Of a stretch of 64,000 nt of DNA, positions 35,249-43,197 are shown piece by piece. The position numbers were made by a program, and so were the translations under genes. The DNA is taken from positions 310,001 through 374,000 of the forward strand of contig CBDETS010000002.1 in NCBI GenBank assembly GCA_965242975.1, given 5' to 3'. This DNA is from JAPPHA01 sp965242975 (lineage in GTDB: Bacteria > Pseudomonadota > Alphaproteobacteria > Rhodobacterales > Rhodobacteraceae). Position 1 is the stretch's first letter. The number at the start of each line of letters is the position of its first letter. A model generated the notes under the pieces. That model ran no database searches, was not told the DNA's origin, and saw only the letters and a program-made list of their open reading frames with translations.

Positions 35249-36418
35249 ATGGCGAAGGTGCATCGTCTTCGGATTGAGTCCAGAATAGAGAACCTAGCGA
35301 AACTCGTCGATTGGATTGAGTTATTTTGCAAGTCCCATTCACCCGCCGCAAAGCGCGAGCATGAAATTCAAGTCATTGTTGAGGAGTTGTTCCTGAACGC
35401 GATAAATCATGGAGGTGCTTCGGCTGGTGGCAATATCTGTTTTACACTTTTTCCCCAATCCGAAGGTGCGGCCTTGGTCATGGAGGCGGAGGGACTTCCG
35501 TTTGATCCCAGAGAAGTTGCGCCGAATCCAAAGATGGATGCATTGTTGGAAGACCGCCCCATCGGTGGCCTCGGACTTGTGTTGGTTCGTGAACTGAGTG
35601 AACAACTTTCTTACGACCGCGTTAATGGCCGCAATCGGTTGGCACTGGTTTTTGGTCCGGGATCTTTACCTCAGCCTCAAACAGCAGGGCACGTCCCTAC
35701 ACAAGCAAAGGCAGCCATTCTATCAGACCGATGCCGCCCACGGGGTGCTACTTTCAAAATTCTCGCCATCATGCTGATTGTGTTGACTGCTGGTCTCGTT
35801 GCAACCGCTGGGCTGAATTACCTGAAATTTGAGCGAATGCTGATTGAAATTGCAGCAGCGCGTTACGATCCGATGCTACGAGAATTGAACCGCGCGATCA
35901 ATAACAGTCTCAATAGTGGAGTCACTCTTGCATCCACGCACTCAACACAACAACTGATCGATCGTTCGGCTGCGCAGTTTGAAGGGGCGTTCGACCTCGT
36001 CATTCGCGACAAGGATGGCGTAGTGCTGTTTGGCACGGCCGCCTCTCACAGTCCGCCGACAACATTGCCGCCACCAGATGCGGTTTTGCGCGATTTCTCC
36101 AATTCGAACCGGTTTGCCAGACATATGTCCATTCTCCAAGACGGTATCGCGGTCGGAACGCTGTCGCTGTCCTTCGGCGCTGAAGATGTTATGGAGATAA
36201 TACCTAACATGGCACAGGAGTTTCAGCGCGCCACGGTGGCTTCATTGATTTTCTTCGTACCGCTCCTCGTTATCGTGACGGTGTTAGTTGTCGGGCGAAT
36301 CGAAGGTCGCTTGCACAGCAGAATGCTTGCAGTAGAACGTGCAGAGGAATGCAGGTGCCGGGATTCTCTTGCCGAAGCGCTTCATCAATTTCAAAAGACC
36401 GTACAGTCGGCCTCGTGA
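35249..36418 (+). CDS. RsbW-like HATPase fused to periplasmic sensor region
   Basis: 389 residues, ATG 35249 (GAGGAAACGG upstream). About residues 1-130 are a GHKL ATPase of the anti-sigma-kinase type: N-box EELFLNAINHGGA and GGLGLVLVRELSEQL. The G1 region reads MEAEGLPFDP, with Ala where the adenine-binding Asp normally stands, so ATP binding may be altered. Then a membrane helix (ILAIMLIVLTAGLVATAGL), a ~150-residue periplasmic sensor-like domain, a second helix (VASLIFFVPLLVIVTVLVV) and a short cytoplasmic tail. A membrane-bound switch kinase that could pass an outside signal to the STAS protein. Confidence 0.75.
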   Translation: MAKVHRLRIESRIENLAKLVDWIELFCKSHSPAAKREHEIQVIVEELFLNAINHGGASAGGNICFTLFPQSEGAALVMEAEGLPFDPREVAPNPKMDALLEDRPIGGLGLVLVRELSEQLSYDRVNGRNRLALVFGPGSLPQPQTAGHVPTQAKAAILSDRCRPRGATFKILAIMLIVLTAGLVATAGLNYLKFERMLIEIAAARYDPMLRELNRAINNSLNSGVTLASTHSTQQLIDRSAAQFEGAFDLVIRDKDGVVLFGTAASHSPPTTLPPPDAVLRDFSNSNRFARHMSILQDGIAVGTLSLSFGAEDVMEIIPNMAQEFQRATVASLIFFVPLLVIVTVLVVGRIEGRLHSRMLAVERAEECRCRDSLAEALHQFQKTVQSAS

Positions 36419-36419
36419 G

Positions 36420-38561
36420 GTGACTGGTATCCGTCCTATATTGCTGATTGTGTTTGTGGTTTTGCTCGTGATGCCGTTCGTGCTGTTCGGTTTCCTGTCG
36501 GTCAGGATACTTGAACCAAAGCTTCTATCCGAGTTCGAAACGCAAACCATAACCGCAGCAAAAGGTGTCCAACGGCGTGTTGATCATGCGGTCTCGGCAT
36601 TCGGTGGCATGCATACACTCCGGGATGTCACGCCGGTGCTTGAACATGCCCGGCTGTCAGCACCGGGAATGAGTTTCCTCGCTTTGACGGATTCAGATAA
36701 GACTATCCTGCACCTCTCTGCGGATGATCCCACCTCAGCGCGCAGAAAACTCGCCCTTGCTACTGTCTCGAACGCGCCAGATCCAATCGGAAGGTTTGAG
36801 GGCTTGTTTCTGAGTGTAACCGAAACTTCATTGTCCGATCCCGTGATCACGACCAGCCAACGCTATAACGATCTATTCGTGACCAAGCTCCCGCTTGGCG
36901 GTAATGACCAGTACATCGGTATTTTGTATGCAGGCGTCGATATCGGAACGTTGAACTCACTGAAGCGTGACATATGGATCGATACCGGCGTTGCGGTGTT
37001 TGCGGTCGTCCTGCTGGCTGTAGAACTGCTACTTCTGGTTTTTGCAATTTATTTTAGCCGCCCGGCTTGGGCTATCGATTTTCTGACGGCACGCCTACGG
37101 GACAATGACGTGCGGTTTAGGTTGCGTGATTTTCGGGGAGGTGCAGCACAGCGCCTCATCCGATATATCGACGATAACATCGTCCATGCCGCTGCGTGCT
37201 CCCGGTCCGCTGTTGGCTTGCGGCTTCCAACTTCCGGAGACCCGCGCCCATTGCGCATCCCTGCGGTCAGCTATGTTCGAATGCCGCTGTTTTTCTTCTT
37301 TCTATCGGAGGCGCTCCTGCGTCCCATACTTCCGCAGTTTCTCGGTACCTTCGCACCGCCGGGCAGTGACCCCAACTTCCGAATCGGGATACTTATGGCC
37401 AGCTTCATGGCAGCGTCGTTGTTTTCGGTTATGATCGGATCCGTTCTTTCTGATCGATCTGGCGGACCTCGACAGGTGTTCGTTTGGGGAACAATCTGTT
37501 CCGGTTGCGGTATGTATGGACATCTGGTCGCGGGAGATTTCACGTCGGTACTCCTGTTACGGATGTTGACCGGGTTCGGCTATGGTCTCGTTTACGCTGC
37601 GGCACAGGTCCACATTGCACAGCATGCCGACCCCAATCGGCGGTCCGCAGGTTTTTCGCTGTTCCTTTCAGCGGTTGTGGCTGCAGAAATATGCGGTCCG
37701 GCGGTCGGAGGTATACTAGCCGACCGGTTTGGAGATGCGCTGGTAATCCTTACCGCAACACTGGTGATTTTCTTTGCGGCTATTTTGTGCGTGTTTCTTT
37801 TGTCCAAATTTCCGCCAGATATAACGGATCCCGCTACGGTGCCGGAAGAGAATGAACCAGCAGTTAAAAATGCGCACCGCTCTTTGATGAATTGGGTGAG
37901 TGAACAACGAAATATGGTTTTGGGGGTCCTCGCAAATAAGCGTTTTTTCGTCACTGTCCTCTGTTTCGCAATCCCCGCCAAAATAATGTTGACTGGAGGA
38001 CTTTTCTTCCTTGTTCCGCTGACTGTCTATTCAAGTGGTGGTGACGCTGTCGAAAGTGCGCGTGTGTTAATGGGATATGGCATCGCGATTCTATTGCTTG
38101 TACCAGCGCTCGCCCCGCTGGCAGATCGTTTTCGGGGGTTTGGCACTTGGATTGCAGTTGGCGGTATGACGGCAGGTGTTGGGTTTATCCTCCCCCATGC
38201 CTCGAACGTTTTTGAGGTTGGAGGATTGAAATTTGTTTTTATCGCCACGCTGCTATTCGGATTTGGACAGACTCTCTCCATCCCGACGCAGATCAGTTTT
38301 CTTCTGGCGGCGTCAGACAGGCAGACGCGCCTGTTCGGAACCGGGTCAGTATTGGGCTTGTTCCGTTTCCTCGAGCGGCTCGGTTCCTTAGCTGGTCCAC
38401 TCATCGCGGGAATGCTGCTTCTTGTGTATCCGCCTGACGTGGCCCTGATGTGGATGGGTCTCGGTTTTATATTGCTGGCCGCAGTCGGGCTAAGCTGGTT
38501 TCTGGCCTTTGGCCAACAGGATGAGGAGGAAGCAATAAATGCGTTACTTGTCGAGACGTGA
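36420..38561 (+). CDS. Fusion of extracellular sensor domain and MFS transporter
   Basis: About 713 residues. I prefer GTG 36420, one base after the previous stop; an in-frame GTG at 36339 would overlap by 80 bp. The N-terminal helix (ILLIVFVVLLVMPFVLFGFL) and a second helix near residue 210 frame a ~160-residue extracytoplasmic sensor-like domain. From about residue 280 there is a full 12-helix major facilitator domain with motif A-like SVLSDRSGGPRQVF and MLTGFGYGLVYAAAQVHIA. A sensor region fused to MFS is unusual; it may be a transceptor. Confidence 0.75.
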   Translation: MTGIRPILLIVFVVLLVMPFVLFGFLSVRILEPKLLSEFETQTITAAKGVQRRVDHAVSAFGGMHTLRDVTPVLEHARLSAPGMSFLALTDSDKTILHLSADDPTSARRKLALATVSNAPDPIGRFEGLFLSVTETSLSDPVITTSQRYNDLFVTKLPLGGNDQYIGILYAGVDIGTLNSLKRDIWIDTGVAVFAVVLLAVELLLLVFAIYFSRPAWAIDFLTARLRDNDVRFRLRDFRGGAAQRLIRYIDDNIVHAAACSRSAVGLRLPTSGDPRPLRIPAVSYVRMPLFFFFLSEALLRPILPQFLGTFAPPGSDPNFRIGILMASFMAASLFSVMIGSVLSDRSGGPRQVFVWGTICSGCGMYGHLVAGDFTSVLLLRMLTGFGYGLVYAAAQVHIAQHADPNRRSAGFSLFLSAVVAAEICGPAVGGILADRFGDALVILTATLVIFFAAILCVFLLSKFPPDITDPATVPEENEPAVKNAHRSLMNWVSEQRNMVLGVLANKRFFVTVLCFAIPAKIMLTGGLFFLVPLTVYSSGGDAVESARVLMGYGIAILLLVPALAPLADRFRGFGTWIAVGGMTAGVGFILPHASNVFEVGGLKFVFIATLLFGFGQTLSIPTQISFLLAASDRQTRLFGTGSVLGLFRFLERLGSLAGPLIAGMLLLVYPPDVALMWMGLGFILLAAVGLSWFLAFGQQDEEEAINALLVET

Positions 38562-39561
38562 CCTTTTGGCCGGATTCTTGGCGGGCACTGCCCTTAGACC
38601 CATTGGCGTCGCCGCCTTGCAGGAGAAATCCGTTTTCATGGTACTCTGGCGCGGTGAAACCGAGGTTGAGAGCGCATTTCGGGCGCATTTCGAAGAGGTT
38701 GGATTGCCGATTAACATAATCGTCCGGTCGCTCGACCGGAACACTGGTCGTTTGCCGGAAATCATAGCGGAAATCGGGCAAACCAATCCCGATTTGGTAT
38801 ATACTTGGGGGACATCCGTCACTCTAGGGATTGCCGGAAGGGACCCGGACTTGATGGAGGAACCGGATGATTATCCGCCCCAAGTCACAGATCGACCGGT
38901 TGTCTTTACGATGGTGTCACAACCCGTGAAATCACATATCATAAAAAGGTTTGGCATAACGGGACGCAATGTGACTGGTGTAAGCCACATCGTTCCGCTG
39001 GATACGCAGTTTAATGCCATGCGCGCCTATATGCCGGTGGACAGAATTGCGGTCATATTCACACCGACCGAGCTTAATTCGGTTTTAGCGGTAGAACAGT
39101 TGACAGAGATAGGTCAGCGTTTAAGCGTTCGAGTCGACCGTTTCCCGGTCCCGGTCGATTTGCAAGGCCACCCGAAGCCAAGGTCGTTGCCGGATCTCGT
39201 CGCTTCGGCCGCCGCAACCGGGGCCCAGTTCTTATATCTCGGGCCGGACAGTTTTATCGGCCAGTACGCGCGCCTTGTGACCGATCTTGCAAACACGCAC
39301 CGCTTGCCGTCTTTCGCATCTGTTGAGCGAATGCTGTCGGCTTCAAATGCCCTCTATGGCCTAGTGGCTCCCTACAGGGAGGTGGGTAGACTTACAGCTC
39401 GGAAAGTCGAACGCATCCTGTTCGATGGTGAAGATCCTTTTGGTATTCCTGTCGAAGTACTTCCTAAATTTTCCTACATTATCCGGGCTGATGTTGCTCG
39501 TAAACTGCAGATATATCCCAAACTGTCGCTCTTGGACTATGCAGAGATCATAGAACCATGA
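38539..39561 (+). CDS. ABC_sub_bind-family periplasmic binding protein
   Basis: 340 residues. The start overlaps the MFS gene by 23 bp and has GAGGAGGAAG upstream. The N-terminus SRRDLLAGFLAGTALRPIGV looks like a Tat-type or ordinary export signal. The body follows the ABC_sub_bind (TrpX-like) pattern: TNPDLVYTWGTSVTLGIAG, VFTMVSQPVKSHII, NVTGVSHIVPLDTQF, GAQFLYLGPDSFIG. No ABC permease or ATPase is nearby, so it may serve the MFS/sensor proteins as a ligand presenter. Confidence 0.8.
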   Translation: MRYLSRRDLLAGFLAGTALRPIGVAALQEKSVFMVLWRGETEVESAFRAHFEEVGLPINIIVRSLDRNTGRLPEIIAEIGQTNPDLVYTWGTSVTLGIAGRDPDLMEEPDDYPPQVTDRPVVFTMVSQPVKSHIIKRFGITGRNVTGVSHIVPLDTQFNAMRAYMPVDRIAVIFTPTELNSVLAVEQLTEIGQRLSVRVDRFPVPVDLQGHPKPRSLPDLVASAAATGAQFLYLGPDSFIGQYARLVTDLANTHRLPSFASVERMLSASNALYGLVAPYREVGRLTARKVERILFDGEDPFGIPVEVLPKFSYIIRADVARKLQIYPKLSLLDYAEIIEP

Positions 39562-39636
39562 GTAATCTAGATTTAGGCCGTGTTGACAAAAGGGATTCAC
39601 ATCAGGCTTTGAGCATGATTCAACTTGGCATCTGCG

Positions 39637-39802
39637 ATGGAGACCAGCTTGGCACGAGATTTGATGTCGGACGAGGAGTGGGCGTTCTTTGAACAGTTCA
39701 TTCTTTCCGTTCGCGCCCCGAATGGGCGAAAACCCACCAACCACCGCCTTGTTCTTGATGGCGTTTTCTGGATAGCACGTACCGGCGCGCCGTGGCGGGA
39801 CA
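39637..39802 (+). pseudogene. IS5-family (IS427-type) transposase N-terminal fragment
   Basis: The element begins with GGCCGTGTTGACAAAAGGG at about 39587. The coding part (LMSDEEWAFFEQFILSVRAP, KPTNHRLVLDGVFWIARTGA, PWRD) is the first ~55 residues of an IS5-type transposase, cut by the IS3-type end that starts TGGTCCTACTTTTTCG. Confidence 0.75.
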
Positions 39803-40220
39803 GAGGTGGTCCTACTTTTTCGACCAGTTTACAGCCTGATTTAAGGTGGATCTTGGTTTTGCTTCAGGCTGCTTTCTTCTCTTCACCTCGGAGGGTTTCA
39901 TAGGCCTCGTTTGGCGTCAATATTCCATGCGTCGAGTGGGGCCGTTCGGCGTTATAATAGGTCATCCAACTGCCAATCCCCATCCTTGCTTCTGAGCCGG
40001 TTTCAAATGCATTGAGATAGACGCATTCGTACTTCAGAGATCGCCACAGGCGCTCGATCATGCGGTTGTCGATCCAGCGGCCCCGACCATCCATCGAGAT
40101 TTTGACCTTCGCCTCCGCCAGCGTGTTGGTCCATTCAAAGCCTGTGAACTGGCTGCCCTAATCGGTGTTCATGATCTGAGGCGTGCCATAGAGGTCGAGC
40201 GCTTCTTTCAAGGCCTCGAC
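39803..40220 (-). pseudogene. IS3-family OrfB, C-terminal part (split by IS4)
   Basis: On the minus strand: ISMDGRGRWIDNRMIERLWR then KYECVYLNAFETGSEARMGI and YYNAERPHSTHGILTPNEAY, the last third of an IS3-group integrase with the Glu region. Upstream of it, near 40158, the conserved Gln of the DQGSQF motif is a TAG stop. The rest of the gene continues beyond the IS4 at 41387-41495 (FLYLVAIMDWHSRKVLSWRL). The gene was dead or mutated, then split by IS4 with a 9-bp duplication. Confidence 0.8.
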
Positions 40221-41386
40221 CCCTGTACACGACAGTAGGTATGGTTGAGGGCGCTGATCTGTGATTTTGGTTGGGATTCTTCAGTTTGCGATGGAGCATC
40301 CCATGATCCGAAAAGCGATCGACACCCTCTCGGCAAAGCTATCCGAGTGTTTGTCGCTGAGCAATAGCCGCCTTGAAACGCTCTGCCTTTTGGTGATCGG
40401 CATTGCCAGCGTTCGAACGGTCAATTTGAGCCACATCAGCGGCGAGATGCCAACACAGGCCAAGGTTGAAAGCACCTACCGCCGCTTGCAGCGTTTTTTC
40501 CAGTATGTTGATCTGAGGGAAGATTGGTCTGCACGCCTTGTGGTCCGGATGCTCGGGCTCTCCGGAAGCTGGAACCTGTGCCTTGATCGCACCAATTGGA
40601 AGATCGGGCGCAAAGAGATCAACCTGCTGGTTCTTGCCATTGCCACGCGCCGGTATCGGGTGCCATTGATGTGGACGGTTCTGGGCAAGGCGGGCAACAG
40701 CAACACCAAACAACGCATTGCACTGATGAAACGTTATCTGGGCCTGTTCGGAGCCAAAAGCATCAAGTGTCTCTTGGCGGACCGTGAGTTCATCGGCCTT
40801 GATTGGCTGACTTTCCTGCATGAGCAGGATGTTCCTTTCATCATTCGCGTAAAGTCGAACCAGTATGTCACTTGCGAAGATGGCACCCGGCAAAGCTTGC
40901 GAAATCTGTTGCGCACCTGCCGTGGAAAGCGGACCTTTACCGCCCACTTCGGAGCAGCAGGGGACACCGATCCGATGTGGTTGAACTTTGCTGCCAAGCG
41001 TCTCAAGGGCAAGGAATTGCTGATCGTGGCCACGAACCGTCCAGCCCACCATGCCTTAACCACTTACAGCCAACGTTGGGCCATCGAATGCCTGTTCGCG
41101 GAAGCAAAAACCAAAGGCTTCAACCTGGAGGACACCCGGCTCTCAATCGCGAAAAAGTTGAGCTTGCTCATCGGGATTGTCGCCCTCGCCATGGCATGGG
41201 CGGCGAAGATGGCATCCAAGAAACTTGGCACCCAAAAGCGCCCCAGAAAATCACATGGCAGGTACGCCAAGTCCATCTTCCGCATCGGCCTCGACGAAAT
41301 CAGAAGGCTCTTGCGAACCCATCCAGAACAAGCCTTCCGACATTGGCCCAAACTCAGACATAAAATCGCATGAGTCGTGCACAGGG
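40221..41386 (+). mobile_element. IS4-family element copy 2, complete
   Basis: 1166 bp, ends CCCTGTACACGAC and GTCGTGCACAGGG, flanked by the perfect 9-bp duplication GGCCTCGAC (40212-40220 and 41387-41395). It lies inside an IS3-type orfB. Confidence 0.9.
40261..41373 (+). CDS. IS4-family transposase (copy 2)
   Basis: Protein identical to the copy at 29897 (one silent difference seen near 41108). DDE residues present in LDRTNWKIG, LADREFIGLD and WAIECLFAEAKTKG. This copy has both ends and a target duplication, so it is the likely functional source. Confidence 0.9.
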   Translation: MILVGILQFAMEHPMIRKAIDTLSAKLSECLSLSNSRLETLCLLVIGIASVRTVNLSHISGEMPTQAKVESTYRRLQRFFQYVDLREDWSARLVVRMLGLSGSWNLCLDRTNWKIGRKEINLLVLAIATRRYRVPLMWTVLGKAGNSNTKQRIALMKRYLGLFGAKSIKCLLADREFIGLDWLTFLHEQDVPFIIRVKSNQYVTCEDGTRQSLRNLLRTCRGKRTFTAHFGAAGDTDPMWLNFAAKRLKGKELLIVATNRPAHHALTTYSQRWAIECLFAEAKTKGFNLEDTRLSIAKKLSLLIGIVALAMAWAAKMASKKLGTQKRPRKSHGRYAKSIFRIGLDEIRRLLRTHPEQAFRHWPKLRHKIA

Positions 41387-41495
41387 GGCCTCGACACAGA
41401 AGTCGGCCTCCATGCTGTTTGACAGCCGCCAGCTCAGAACCTTGCGGCTGTGCCAATCCATGATCGCGACCAGGTACAGAAAGCCACGAGCTATG
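41387..41495 (-). pseudogene. IS3-family OrfB, central part
   Basis: Encodes ARGFLYLVAIMDWHSRKVLS and RLSNSMEADFCVE on the minus strand, the part of OrfB that precedes the fragment at 39803-40220. The upstream end is replaced at about 41496 by other DNA. Confidence 0.75.
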
Positions 41496-41515
41496 CTTAA
41501 ATTTGGGTGATGCGC

Positions 41516-41615
41516 CTTATCAGGCGGCGCGGTTTTCAGTGCTGTCGGTGACTTCGACACCGTCGTTGAATTTGATTCCTTCGATGACTTTTGGCAACTG
41601 GTTTCTGCCTTTGAG
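41516..41615 (-). pseudogene. Short transposase C-terminal remnant, family uncertain
   Basis: The minus strand reads KLKGRNQLPKVIEGIKFNDG then VEVTDSTENRAA and stop, resembling the extreme C-terminus of an IS256-like or related transposase. Bounded by the IS3 scrap and by the IS4-type repeat at 41616. Confidence 0.35.
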
Positions 41616-41645
41616 CTTACCACCCTTCAAAAAGTAGTGGTTGAT
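41616..41645. repeat. 30-bp terminal scrap of the 58101 IS4-type element
   Basis: The sequence from CTTACCACCCTTC through AGTGGTTGAT is identical to the left end of the IS4 element at 58101-58130. Only the tip remains because IS21 sequence starts at 41646. Confidence 0.7.
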
Positions 41646-41804
41646 TGCGCATTCTGGCGCATCCGCCCACCTATTCTGACGCATCCGCCCACCCCTTTGG
41701 TGTGCTGTGAGGCGTTTGGGTTTTGTTATCACTTTCGGGCTTCTTGGTCACTCATATTTGCTGTGGTTTTTCGCATGGATTCTCCCTCGAGTTCGAGCCG
41801 GTAG
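41646..41804 (-). mobile_element. IS21 right-end remnant
   Basis: Inverted copy of the IS21 right end plus the last ~20 codons of istB (REGESMRKTTANMSDQEARK on the minus strand). The remainder was replaced by the IS110 element starting about 41805. Confidence 0.85.
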
Positions 41805-41874
41805 ATGCTATGGGGTGGGCGGCGCATCGTGGCATAGTGTCCGTCCAGTAAATCAATCAGGAAGGACATACCCC

Positions 41875-43044
41875 ATGCCTCATCAAACTTACGATCTAAG
41901 CCGTTCACACGCCGCCCTCGATATGGATAGCACATTGGTTGTGGTCGTGGAAATGAGCCAATCCACCTGGATGCCTCATGCTGTGCTGCCTGGCTCGGAG
42001 CGTCGGCCGATGAAGAAACTGCCAGCCGATGAAGGCAAGCTGCTGGCACAGTTGCACCGCTGGCGTGATGATGCTGAGAAAGCGACCGGTCACGCGATCC
42101 CGCGCGTCTGCGTTGCTTACGAAGCCGGGCGCGACGGTTTCTGGCTGGCGCGCTGGTTGCGGGACAATGGCATTGAGGCGCATGTAATGCACGCCACCAG
42201 TATCCCGGTGAAACGGGATCATCGTCGGGCCAAGACAGACCGTCTGGATTGCCTGTTATTGATGCGGGCTTTCCTAGGTTGGCTGCGTGGTGAGGAAGAC
42301 CATTGCCGAATGGTTGCAGTCCCTACAGCCAAGGAAGAGGATGCCCGGCGCATGCACCGGGAACGCAAGACCCTGACAGTTGAACAGACGAAGTTGATCA
42401 ACAAACTGAAATCGATGTTTGCCTGGCTTGGGATCCGGGGCTTCAAACCGCACCTCAAGAAGGCTCCCAAGCATCTCGAAGGGCTTGTCACACCCTCAGG
42501 TGATCCGATCCAGCCGAACACGCGTGCTGAAATCCGAAGGGCGATGGACCGCTTGGCTGTCATCAGAGGGCAGATTGAAGAGATCGACAAGCAGCGCAAC
42601 GAAAAAATCGAACAGGAGAAACACGCTCAGCATCACGTCATGGTTGGGCTACTTGCGACGATCCGTGGGCTGGGTGTCGATACCGCCGACATGCTGGTGG
42701 GTGAGCTTTTCTTCCGTGACATCCCCAATCGCCGGGCTTTGGCGCGCTATGGTGGTCTGACGGGATCGCCGGATGAAAGCGGTCGAAAACGGCGCGAGAA
42801 AGGGCTGGCGCGAGTTGGTAATCCTCGCGTTCGAAACGGCATGATCCAGTTTGCCTGGCGGTTTTTGATGTTCCAGCCCGAGAGTGCGCTGGCCCGCTGG
42901 TACAAAGAGCGCACGATTGGTGAGCGCCCGGACATTCGCAAGAAGATGATCATCGCGCTGGCCCGCAAGTTGCTTGTCGCCTTGTGGAAGTTTGTCACGC
43001 AGGGCGAAGTGCCGGAAGGTGTCGTTCTGAAACCCGCAACCTGA
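41875..43044 (+). CDS. IS110-family transposase (third type)
   Basis: 389 residues, ATG 41875 after GGAAGGACATACCCC. Different from the other IS110 types in the window. N-terminal DEDD region: STLVVVVEMSQSTWMPHAVL, VCVAYEAGRDGFWLARWLRD and KTDRLDCLLLMRAF; C-terminal part: TIRGLGVDTADMLVGELFFR and RYGGLTGSPDESGRKRREKG. Appears intact. The element sits in an IS21 scrap and is followed at about 43198 by a group II intron. Confidence 0.85.
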   Translation: MPHQTYDLSRSHAALDMDSTLVVVVEMSQSTWMPHAVLPGSERRPMKKLPADEGKLLAQLHRWRDDAEKATGHAIPRVCVAYEAGRDGFWLARWLRDNGIEAHVMHATSIPVKRDHRRAKTDRLDCLLLMRAFLGWLRGEEDHCRMVAVPTAKEEDARRMHRERKTLTVEQTKLINKLKSMFAWLGIRGFKPHLKKAPKHLEGLVTPSGDPIQPNTRAEIRRAMDRLAVIRGQIEEIDKQRNEKIEQEKHAQHHVMVGLLATIRGLGVDTADMLVGELFFRDIPNRRALARYGGLTGSPDESGRKRREKGLARVGNPRVRNGMIQFAWRFLMFQPESALARWYKERTIGERPDIRKKMIIALARKLLVALWKFVTQGEVPEGVVLKPAT

Positions 43045-43197
43045 TCCTTAATCCTGAACTCCGAAATTCATTGGTCGGGTCCGGATGGCCTCTGATCCGA
43101 CCATGAAGATCCGGGGTGGTGGCAACCCGAAATTTGTCATGGCTTGAATGCCGTACTGGAGAATGGGACCACCACTCCGGAGCCAGACCGCAGATGC

